Positions 31,239 to 40,213 of a stretch of 64,000 bases of DNA are shown piece by piece. Position numbers and translations under genes: made by a program. Each line of letters begins with the position of its first letter. Position 1 is the stretch's first letter. This stretch comes from Ahaetulla prasina (lineage: Eukaryota > Chordata > Lepidosauria > Squamata > Colubridae). The notes beneath the pieces were generated by a model, which searched no databases, was not told the origin of the DNA, and was given only the letters and a program-made list of their open reading frames with translations. Where the stretch lies: NCBI RefSeq assembly GCF_028640845.1, contig NC_080543.1, positions 3,520,459-3,584,458 on the forward strand. Reading direction: 5' to 3'.

Positions 31239-31480
31239 ATAGAATAGAATAGAATAGAATAGAATAGAATAGAATAGAATAGAATAGAATAGAATAGAAT
31301 AGAATAGAATTTTTTATTGGCCAAGTGTGATTGGATACACAAGGAATTTGTCTTGGTGCATATGCTCTCAGTGTACATAAAAGAAAAGATACGTTCATCA
31401 AGGTACAACATTTGCAACACAATTGATGGTCAATATATCAATATAAATCATAAGGATTGCCAGCAACAAGTTATAGTCAG
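31239..31480 (-). mobile_element. L3/CR1-type 3' end with AATAG tail
   Basis: (AATAG)14 at 31239-31310, then TTTTTTATTGGCCAAGTGTG to GCAACAAGTTATAGTCAG. Its 5' truncation at 31480 is the left border of the tandem duplication. Confidence 0.9.
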
Positions 31481-31954
31481 TTTAGATAAGAATCCTATGT
31501 TTTGAGAGGGAAGAAATCGGATTTTTTAAAAAACTGAGATTAAAAAAACAACAACGGCAGGAGACCTGACTCACTTTTTATTAAATTAACGCACTGCAAA
31601 GCCAGCCTTGGTTGCCCGTAATGCATCCAGCTTCCCCCCACCCCCGGAAAAAGTGGGTGGAAATTAAAGATTACCATCTCCTGCTTGGTAGACAGCTATG
31701 CAAATCTTTTGGCAGAGGATGCGGTCCTCATGAATCCTAAGGAGGTGAATAATTCAAGTTAGCAGACAACGAGGAAGCAAGCAGGAGAAAGTCAGCAGGT
31801 ATTTTTTTTTCGGGATTCAAAACCGAGCCATTTCCCCTCCCCCCCCCTCTTCCTGATTTCCTGGAATGGTTAAAAAAAGTGGGGGGGGGAGAAATGCTGT
31901 TTTGCAAACTCTGGGCTGTCTTCCTTCAACACCAGTAAAAGGTAAACGTATAAA

Positions 31955-32285
31955 TGCAAGCCTCGACTTACGACCACAACTGAGCCCAACGTTTCTGTTG
32001 CAAAGCGAGGTCGTTGTTAAGTGAGCTTTGCCCCGTTTTACAGAACTTTCCTGCCACCGTCGTTCAGTGAATCACTGCAGCGGTTAAATCAGTCACAGGG
32101 TTTGTTAAGGGAATCTGGCTTCCCCGTTGACTTTGCTGGTCGGAAGGTCGCAAAAAGGGGGATCACGTGACTCCGGGACACTGCGACCGTCATAAATCTG
32201 AGTTAGTTGCCAGGTGTCTGAATTTTGATCGTGTGACCTAATACTTTTTTCACTAAAAGGATGGTTGTAAGGTGAGGATTACCTG
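31955..32285 (+). mobile_element. CAGGTAGTCC-type DNA transposon (also at 33121-33451)
   Basis: CAAGCCTCGACTTACGACCAC to GTGAGGATTACCTGTA, present once in each duplicated unit. Confidence 0.75.
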
Positions 32286-32320
32286 TAGAAAAAACAATCA
32301 AACAATAAAACGTTTTGCTG

Positions 32321-32478
32321 GAATAGAATAGAATAGAATAGAATAGAATAGAACAGAACAGAACAGAACAGAACAGAACAGAACAGAACAGAACAGAACA
32401 GAACAGAACAGAATAGAGAAAAAGAATGGGATGGAATAGAATAGAATAGAACAGAATAGAATAGAATAGAATAGAATT
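32321..32478 (+). repeat. GAATA/GAACA pentanucleotide array (also at 33487-33632)
   Basis: GAATA x6, GAACA x12 (x10 in the second unit), a short imperfect piece (GAGAAAAAGAATGGGATGG) and GAATA units, ending in the L3 3' end. Confidence 0.97.
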
Positions 32479-32646
32479 TTTATTGGCCAAGTGTGATTGG
32501 ACGCACAAGGAATTTGTCTTGGTGCAGATGCTCTCAGTGTACATAAAAGAAAAGATACCTTCATCAAGGTACAACATTTACAACACAATTGATGGTCAAT
32601 ATATCAATATAAATCATAAGGATTGCCAGCAACAAGTTACAGTCAG

Positions 32647-33802
32647 TTTAGATAAGAATCCTATGTTTTGAGAGGGAAGAAATCGGATTTTTTAAAAAAC
32701 TGAGATTAAAAAAACAACAACGGCAGGAGACCTGACTCACTTTTTATTAAATTAACGCACTGCAAAGCCAGCCTTGGTTGCCCGTAATGCATCCAGCTTC
32801 CCCCCACCCCCGGAAAAAGTGGGTGGAAATTAAAGATTACCATCTCCTGCTTGGTAGACAGCTATGCAAATCTTTTGGCAGAGGATGCGGTCCTCATGAA
32901 TCCTAAGGAGGTGAATAATTCAAGTTAGCAGACAACGAGGAAGCAAGCAGGAGAAAGTCAGCAGGTATTTTTTTTTCGGGATTCAAAACCGAGCCATTTC
33001 CCCTCCCCCCCCCTCTTCCTGATTTCCTGGAATGGTTAAAAAAAGTGGGGGGGGGAGAAATGCTGTTTTGCAAACTCTGGGCTGTCTTCCTTCAACACCA
33101 GTAAAAGGTAAACGTATAAATGCAAGCCTCGACTTACGACCACAACTGAGCCCAACGTTTCTGTTGCAAAGCGAGGTCGTTGTTAAGTGAGCTTTGCCCC
33201 GTTTTACAGAACTTTCCTGCCACCGTCGTTCAGTGAATCACTGCAGCGGTTAAATCAGTCACAGGGTTTGTTAAGGGAATCTGGCTTCCCCGTTGACTTT
33301 GCTGGTCGGAAGGTCGCAAAAAGGGGGATTACGTGACTCCGGGACACTGCGACCGTCATAAATCTGAGTTAGTTGCCAGGTGTCTGAATTTTGATCGTGT
33401 GACCTAATACTTTTTTCACTAAAAGGATGGTTGTAAGGTGAGGATTACCTGTAGAAAAAACAATCAAACAATAAAACGTTTTGCTGGAATAGAATAGAAT
33501 AGAATAGAATAGAATAGAACAGAACAGAACAGAACAGAACAGAACAGAACAGAACAGAACAGAACAGAATAGAGAAAAAGAATGGGATGGAATAGAATAG
33601 AATAGAACAGAATAGAATAGAATAGAATAGAATTTTTATTGGCCAAGTGTGATTGGACGCACAAGGAATTTGTCTTGGTGCAGATGCTCTCAGTGTACAT
33701 AAAAGAAAAGATACCTTCATCAAGGTACAACATTTACAACACAATTGATGGTCAATATATCAATATAAATCATAAGGATTGCCAGCAACAAGTTACAGTC
33801 AT
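32647..33802 (+). repeat. Tandem segmental duplication, unit 2
   Basis: 1156 bp copy of unit 1. Its terminal L3 continues past the duplicated part (TACAGTCATACAGTCATAAG), showing that this is the original right-hand L3, while the L3 at 32479-32646 is a hybrid of the two flanking L3 copies. Confidence 0.9.
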
Positions 33803-34145
33803 ACAGTCATAAGTGGAAGGAGATGGGTGATGGGAACTATGAAACGATTAATAGTAGTGCAGATTCAGTAAATAGTCTGACAGTGTTGAGGGAATTATTT
33901 GTTTAGCAGAGTGATGGCCTTCAGGGAAAAAACTGTCCTTGTGTCTAGTTGTTCTGGTGTGCAGTGCTCTATAGCGTCGTTTTGAGGGTAGGAGTTGAAA
34001 CAGTTTATGTCCAGGATGCGAGGGATCTGTAAATATTTTCACGGCCCTCTTCTTGATTCGTGCAGTATACAGGTCCTCAATGGAAGGCAGGTTGGTAGCA
34101 ATTATTTTTTCTGCAGTTCTAATTATCCTCTGAAGTCTGTGTTGT
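33637..34145 (-). mobile_element. L3/CR1-type LINE 3' end
   Basis: Full 3' UTR and antisense coding for ATNLPSIEDLYTARIKKRA to the HKDSFFPEG and stop region (34110-33850). CR1 begins at its truncation point. Confidence 0.85.
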
Positions 34146-34572
34146 CTAATGAAAATTGTCTAATGAAAAGAAGGACTAGGGGCGATATGGAGGCTGAAAC
34201 ATATGATGAATAATTGCAGGAACTGGGCCTGGCTAGTCTAGTAAAGAGAAGGACCAGGGGAGACAGGATAGCATCTTCCAAGAATTGAGGGGCTGCCCCA
34301 AAGAAAAGGGGGTCAAATTATTCTCCAAAGCCCCTGAGGGCAGGACAAGAAGCAACGGATGGAAACTAATCAAGGAGAGAAGCAACCTGGAACTGAGGAG
34401 GAATTTCCTGAAAGCGAGGACAATTAACCAGTGGAACAGCTTGCTACCGGAAGTTGTGGGTGCTTCAACACTGGAAGTTTTGAAGAAAAGGCTAAACATC
34501 CATTTGTCTCCTGCTTGAGCAGAGGATTGGACTAGAGGACCTCCAAGGTCCCTTCCAACTCTGTTATTCTGT
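34146..34572 (+). mobile_element. CR1 LINE 3' end
   Basis: Sense CR1: AAGGACCAGGGGAGACAGGA, RSNGWKLIKERSNLELRRNF coding at about 34340, to CCTTCCAACTCTGTTATTCTG. Confidence 0.85.
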
Positions 34573-34984
34573 CTGGCTATTTTTGGTACGCGTTTAGAAG
34601 CCGAGCAGTTGCTCGGATTTTCCTCATCGGAGTAAAATTATGGCTTCTGTTGAGATTTAAATGTAGGAAACCAGGGAGGTTGCAGAGCCCTAGGGTTGAT
34701 GAAAAGCGGAATATTTACACCCACAATTTGGCCACCTGATAGCTAAAAAAAGAGCCAAGAAGCCATATCTTGATTTATAGCGAAGGAAATCCTCTCTGAT
34801 ACATTTCAAAAGCAAATTCTTTTTCATCTGATTGATTGATGGAGGACTGTTGGATATTTTCTGCACAGCATGTGGGGCGAGCGATTTGTTCAAGGACATT
34901 CTATCCCCCAAGCGGCTATTTCCATGAGAAAAACAATGGGCCTTTCTCCCTCATTGTGTAATGGCTAAATCTGAGATTGAATTG
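34573..34984. other. Unassigned unique-looking DNA
   Basis: No family or coding signal recognised. Confidence 0.4.
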
Positions 34985-36040
34985 GACCAAATTAGAGCCC
35001 GTTTGATCTATTGGTGAAGGAACCCGGCTAAAAACTGGGAAGACTGGGAGTTCTAGTCCCAACTTAGGTCTGAAGGCTGGCTGGGTGGCTTTGCGCCAAT
35101 CAGCAGGAGATAGGGAGTTCTAGTCCCGCATTGGCTATGAAAGCCACCTGGGTGACCTTGGGCCAATGACCAAGAGATAGTGAGTTCTAGTCCCACCTTA
35201 GCCATGAAATCTGGCTGGGTGACTTTGGGCCAATCACCAGGAGATAGTGAGTTCTAGTCCTGCTTTAGACATGAAAGCTGGCTGGGTGATTTTGGGCCAA
35301 TCGCCAGGAGATGGTGAGTTGTAGTCCCGCCTTAATATGAAAGCTGGCTGGGTGACTGATTGGGCCAATTACCAGGAGATGGTGAGTTCTAGTCCTGCTT
35401 TAGACATGAAAGCTGGCTGGGTGATTTTGGGCCAATCACCAGGAGATGGTGAGTTCTAGTCCCGCCTTAATATGAAAGCTGGCTGGGTGACTGATTGGGC
35501 CAATCACCAGGAGATAGTGAGTTCTAGTCCTGCTTTAGACATGAAAGCTGGCTGGGTGATTTTGGGCCAATCACCAGGAGATGGTGAGTTCTAGTCCCGC
35601 CTTAATATGAAAGCTGGCTGGGTGACTGATTGGGCCAATTACCAGGAGATGGTGAGTTCTAGTCCTGCTTTAGACATGAAAGCTGGCTGGGTGATTTTGG
35701 GCCAATCACCAGGAGATGATGAGTTCTAGTCCCGCCTTAATATGAAAGCTGGCTGGGTGACTGATTGGGCCAATCACCAGGAGACGGTGAGTTCTAATCC
35801 TGCCTTAGCCGTGAAAGCCAGCTGGATGACCATGGACCAGTCACCAGGAGATAGGGAGTTCTAGTCTTGCCTTAGCCATGAAAGCTGGTTGGGTGACTTT
35901 AGGCTAGTGATTCTCTCTCAATACAACCCACCTCACAGGCTTGTTGTTGTCAGGAAAATAGGAGGAATTAGAAATGTTCGCCGCCTTGAGTTGTTTAAAA
36001 AAAATAAGAAAGGCAGGATATAAATTAAATAAATAAATGC
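34985..36040 (+). mobile_element. tRNA-derived SINE with expanded B-box tandem array, copy 2
   Basis: SINE head debris at about 35010, about 13 tandem units of 67-68 bp carrying GTGAGTTCTAGTCC and GGGCCAATCACCAGGAGAT, then the SINE body (CAACCCACCTCACAGG, 35925) and tail (CCGCCTTGAGTTG ... GGCAGGATATAAATTAAATA). From about 35235 to 35790 two unit types alternate (TTTAGACATGAAAG / CTTAATATGAAAG), giving a 135-bp dimer. Confidence 0.85.
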
Positions 36041-36092
36041 ATAGGGTCCCAAAACCCAACGTTATTTATTTGCTCATTGATTTCATTTACAG

Positions 36093-36470
36093 TACAGGTA
36101 ATCCTCAAACTACGACCACAACTGAGTCCAAAATTTCAGTTGTTAAGCAAGGCCGTTGTTCACTGAGCTTTGCCCCCATTTCACGACCTTTGGTGCCACC
36201 GTTGTTAAGCGAGCCAATGTAGCCATTAAGCAAATCCGGCTCTCCCATTGACTTTGCTTCTCAGAAACCAACTGAGAAGTCCCCAAAAGGTGATCGCATG
36301 ACTCCGGGACCATGCAACCGTCATAAGTACATGCCAGTTGCCAAGCGTTCGAATTTTCATCACCTGACTATGGGGATGCGGCAACGGTCGTAAGTGTGAA
36401 AACTGGTCATAAGTCACCCTTTTTCAGCGTCTTTTTGGGCTCAGTTATGGTCACAATTACGGACGTAACA
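36093..36470 (+). mobile_element. CAGGTAGTCC-type DNA transposon
   Basis: Preceded by TA (ACAGTACAGGTAATCC), complete to CACAATTACGGACGTAAC. Confidence 0.75.
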
Positions 36471-36755
36471 TCTTCCTTCAGATCTGACTAGCAGGATGTA
36501 GGAAGCAATTTCCTGGAACTTCCGTAAGAAAATAGTTTTCTGGGGAAAATACCCACTTTTGAATGGCTGACTGGAATTGCTCATTGTTCGTTCGGGGCAC
36601 GAAGTCTACGACCTCGTCTCAATCCCAGAAATGTTGCTAAAATGAGCCTTGATTGCCCCTGTTTTATCACTAACCTCGAAATCGGAAATGGAAACGTCTC
36701 TGCCACACATGGGAATTTTCTGTGGAAAGTTAGAATTGCCTCTAGAGTCAGCTAT
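36471..36755. other. Unassigned unique-looking DNA
   Basis: No family or coding signal recognised. Confidence 0.4.
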
Positions 36756-36771
36756 TAATAATAATAATAAT

Positions 36772-37035
36772 AAGGTAAAGGTAAAAAGGTTCCCCTCGCG
36801 TATCTGTGCTAGTTGTTCCTGACTCTAGGGGGCGGTGCTCATCTCCGTTTCAAAGCCGAAGAGCCAGCGCTGTCCGAAGACGTCTCCGTGGTCATGTGAC
36901 TGGCATGACTCAAGGCCAAAGGCGCACAGAAAGCTGTTCCCTTCCCACCAAAGGTGGTCCCTGTTTTTTCTACTTGCATTTTTTTTACGTGCTATCGAAA
37001 CTGCTAGGTTGGCAGAAGCTGGGACAAGTAACGGG
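36772..37035 (-). mobile_element. Sauria-type SINE, 3' part
   Basis: Reads in reverse from the tail (AAGGTAAAGGTAAAAAGGTTC) through GGCGGTGCTCATCTCCGTTT and ACGTCTCCGTGGTCATGTGA to GGTTGGCAGAAGCTGGGACA. The tail resembles that of RTE/BovB-mobilised Sauria SINEs of squamates. The tRNA head is missing here. Confidence 0.75.
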
Positions 37036-37145
37036 GGGGGGGGGGTGTTACTTGTCCCAGCTTCTTAAGTAAAGTAAAGTAAAGTAAAGTAAAGTAAAGT
37101 AAAGTAAAGTTAAGTTAAGTTAAGTTAAGTTAAGTTAAGTTAAGA
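37036..37145. repeat. Poly(G) hairpin and (TAAAG)n to (TAAGT)n array
   Basis: AGAAGCTGGGACAAGTAAC is repeated in inverse at 37048-37066 around a G13 run; then 8 TAAAG units and 8 TAAGT units in separate blocks. Confidence 0.9.
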
Positions 37146-37250
37146 GGGACGCGTTGGCTCAGGGGCTAGGACATTGAGCTTAATCCTAGTGCTGCCGTGC
37201 AATGGGGTGAGTTCCCGTGACTTGTCCCAGCTTCTGCCAACCTAGCAGTT
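37146..37250 (+). mobile_element. Sauria-type SINE, tRNA-related head
   Basis: GGACGCGTTGGCTCAGGGGC (A-box region) to CCAACCTAGCAGTT; the B-box segment is short and partly deleted (AATCCTAGTGCTGCC). It ends at an AAT run. Confidence 0.7.
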
Positions 37251-37331
<81 letters not shown>

Positions 37332-37333
37332 TA
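37251..37333 (+). repeat. (AAT)n microsatellite
   Basis: About 27 AAT units. Confidence 0.98.
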
Positions 37334-37444
37334 CTATCGTGATTCGTCAGACAGATAATTAGATTGGATCTGGCATTTTTTTTAATCCTCTCGAATCCTT
37401 CCCAAGGAATCTGGGAGTGACAGATGTGGAAGTTTGATTCAGAA

Positions 37445-37905
37445 TTCAGAATAACAGAGTTGGAAGGGACCTTGGAGATCTTCTAGTCCAGCCCCCTGCT
37501 TAGGCAGGAAACTCTACACCACTTCAGACAAATGATTGTCCAATCTCTTCTTGAAAACCTCCAGTGTTGAAGCACCCACAATTTCTGGAGGCAAGTTGTT
37601 CCACTGATTAATTGTTCTAACTGTCAGAAAATTTCTCCTTAGTTCCAGGTTGCTTCTCTCTTTGATTAGTTTCCATCCATCACTTCTTCTGCCTTCTGGG
37701 TCTTTGGAGAATAGCTTGACTGCCTCTTCTTTGGGGCAGCCCCTCAAATATTGGAAGACTGCTATCATGTCTCCCCTAGTCCTTATTTTCATTAAACTAG
37801 ACATACCCAATTCCTGCAACCGTTCTTTGTATGTTTTAGCCTCCAGCCCTCTGATCCTCTTGGTTGCTCTTCTCTGCACTCTTTATAGAGTCTCAATATC
37901 TTTTT
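37445..37905 (-). mobile_element. CR1 LINE 3' end
   Basis: Antisense; open for 121 codons on the minus strand (37879-37514) with RIRGLEAKTYKERLQELGM, SNLELRRNFLTVRTINQWNN and EVFKKRLDNHLSEVV, the conserved CR1 ORF2 C-terminus. No catalytic motif in this part. Confidence 0.9.
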
Positions 37906-37981
37906 TACATTAAATAATGTAAAAAAGGATAAATAACGGTAAATGATAACTCAATTTAAATCTGTATATTACTATTAGAAC

Positions 37982-38640
37982 TATATAGGAAGGAAGAAAG
38001 ATGGCGACCAGCAAGGATGCCCCGGTGAAACGCTCTCTGTAAAGGAGCTCTTCTGGGATCTTTAGGAGAACAGTTTCCCCAAAAATTCTTTACCAACGAA
38101 CCTCCAGAGCCGAGTATTTTCCAGGCTGCCGTGGACTGAGGCTGCCGAGGACTTCTCCAGGCTGCTGGGGATTGAGATGGCCGTGGGCGAGGAATCGGGG
38201 CGGGCGAAACCGCCAAAGCCGGGACTGCCGCTGCCGTGGGCCACCGATTGAGGGCGGCTGGAGACGCCCGCTGCCGCCAGAGCCACCGAGGGACCCGGGA
38301 CTGCCGTTGCCACTGCCGCTTCCGTGATTCTGCCGGACTGCCGCTGCTGCGAGCCGCCGATCAAGAGCGGCTGGAAACGCCCGCTACCTTCAGAGCCTCC
38401 ACGCCAGACCCGGGGCTACCGCTGCCACGAGCGGCGCGACTGCCGAGACTGCCGCTGATGCGAGCCGCCGTTTGAAAGCGGCTTCGGACGCCCGCTGCCG
38501 CCAGAGCCACCGCGCCAGACCCAGGACTACCGCTGCCACTGCCGTGAGTCACACCGCTGCCATCGCCGCCCTCCGCCATCGCCCTCCCTCACCGCTTCAA
38601 ATTTTGTAAGCCCAACAGCATTCGCATCAACTCAAAAAAA
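37982..38640 (+). promoter_or_regulatory. LINE type C 5' UTR, CpG-rich, with YY1-like site
   Basis: GC-rich DNA with imperfect tandem CTGCCGCTGCCGTGAG-like units of about 100-110 bp (GAGCCGCCGTT / GAGCCGCCGAT phrases at 38349 and 38461). AAGATGGCGACC at 37999 matches the core of a YY1 site (AAGATGGC), as at the start of mammalian L1. It probably acts as the internal promoter. Confidence 0.5.
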
Positions 38641-38995
38641 CAGAATTAAAAGGATTAAAACCACCTATCCCCCAAAGGACTGCTGCAGGACCCTGGTGAG
38701 TTCCTAGGAGACTCCAGTCTCCCAGCCTCTACTGACTCTTTGAAACTCCCGCCATTTTGGCCACCCTTAAAGAAGCTTCTTCAACCACCCAATCTCTCCA
38801 TTTTAAATTTCCCGCCAAATCTCACTGTTACCATAGTGACTCCCCATTACCATAGCAATTGCCAAATTGATTACCATTTAAAGTCAAAGAGAGAGACATA
38901 AAATCAAAGATACTTGATTAAGTGACAGATACTTAATCATTACTAAAATTGGAAAGAGTGTGAAATAAAACAAAGGAATAAGAAATATTATCATT

Positions 38996-40159
38996 ATGCC
39001 AGCCAGAAAATCCAACGCTGATAAAATCTTAGAAACAAGATTAATAACTATTGAACAAAACTTAGATAAAAGATTACAAGCTATTGAACAAAATCTAGAA
39101 AAAAGAATACAAAATATTGAACAAAACTTAGAAAAAAAAATCTTAACAGTTATTGAACAAAGTTTCACAAACTTGATAAAACAAATTTCAACACTAAAAA
39201 ATGAAAACTCAAATGACCTAAATCTCTTCCAAACTCATCTATCATCACAAAATACACAACCTAATGCACAACCTACAACCCTACCCAGACAACAAATTAA
39301 TACAACACAACCTAAGCAACAAATAACTACAAACCAACTAATCAGAGATGCAATGGAGAGAGGTCAAAAGATAAATAATGCAATATTATTTGGACTTGAA
39401 AACACTAACGAACCAGATATCAATAAGATCCACAACATCATTAGAAATTATAACGCATCAACCATATTCCCAAATGAAATAATCGCTGTCTCCAGAGATG
39501 GACCAGAATATAAAAACAGCGATGGGTCAACAGCACCAAGATTTTGTAGGGTCACATGCATAAACGAGGACTGTAAACGTAAATTTATTCATACTATGAA
39601 CTCAATTGCTAAAACCAACCCTACCTACAGTAAACTTAGGTCACGCCCTGATCTATCCTTTCTACAACGGATACGTTCTCGAGAACTTCGCACAGAACTT
39701 AAAAGAAGACAAGACAATGGCGAATCCAACCTATACATCGACTACCGTGCTGATTGCATAAAAAATAAAACCTACAATCATAAAGTCACCTCCGAACCAC
39801 CCATCACCCATAACAATCAACCAGCCATCCCTGTATTCAATCAAGTACCCATCCCCCTACCACCCATTCAACCAACCATCTTACCAGCCATTCATCCAAC
39901 AGCCATCCAACCAACAACCCAACCAGCCATCCAAACAACCATCCAACCAGCCATCCAAACAGCCATCCAAGCAGCCATCCAATCAGCCATCCAACCAGCC
40001 ATACAAACAGCCATCCAACCAGCCATACAAACAGCCACCCAACAATCCACCCAACCAGCCATCCAAACAACCATCCATCCAAACACCCAAACTACCATCC
40101 AACCATCTATACAACCATCTATTGTACACAACCCCCAACCTACTAACATCCAAAACTAG
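38996..40159 (+). CDS. LINE type C ORF1, RNA-binding protein, 387 aa
   Basis: Intact ORF with ATG at 38996 and TAG at 40157. Residues 15-47 are three exact-length 11-residue repeats (RLITIEQNLDK, RLQAIEQNLEK, RIQNIEQNLEK), a hendecad coiled coil expected to trimerise or oligomerise the protein. Residues about 120-270 hold an RRM-like region (NAILFGLEN, RFCRVTCINEDCKRKF, RPDLSFLQRIRSRELR). The C-terminal 110 residues are low-complexity, built on (Q-P/T-A-I-Q-T/P). By analogy to other LINE ORF1s it binds LINE RNA. Intact here although ORF2 is broken, which may be chance or mean it is young. Confidence 0.85.
   Translation: MPARKSNADKILETRLITIEQNLDKRLQAIEQNLEKRIQNIEQNLEKKILTVIEQSFTNLIKQISTLKNENSNDLNLFQTHLSSQNTQPNAQPTTLPRQQINTTQPKQQITTNQLIRDAMERGQKINNAILFGLENTNEPDINKIHNIIRNYNASTIFPNEIIAVSRDGPEYKNSDGSTAPRFCRVTCINEDCKRKFIHTMNSIAKTNPTYSKLRSRPDLSFLQRIRSRELRTELKRRQDNGESNLYIDYRADCIKNKTYNHKVTSEPPITHNNQPAIPVFNQVPIPLPPIQPTILPAIHPTAIQPTTQPAIQTTIQPAIQTAIQAAIQSAIQPAIQTAIQPAIQTATQQSTQPAIQTTIHPNTQTTIQPSIQPSIVHNPQPTNIQN
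39835..40130 (+). repeat. Coding 12-bp minisatellite in ORF1 C-terminus
   Basis: About 20 imperfect units of CAACCAGCCATC / CAAACAGCCATC. Because the unit is a multiple of three it stays in frame and adds or removes 4 residues at a time. Confidence 0.9.
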
Positions 40160-40213
40160 GTATGCACGCCCCTTACCTCTTCAACACCAATCATATCAGA
40201 TCTCAAATGCAAA

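Larger units (their letters stand above)
31481..32646 (+). repeat. Tandem segmental duplication, unit 1
   Basis: 1166 bp: non-repetitive DNA (31481-31950), a sense CAGGTAGTCC-type transposon (about 31955-32285), a GAATA6-GAACA12 array (32321-32410) and an antisense L3 3' end (32479-32646). Unit 2 follows head to tail. The only differences I see are C/T at 32164 versus 33330 and 12 versus 10 GAACA units. Confidence 0.9.
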
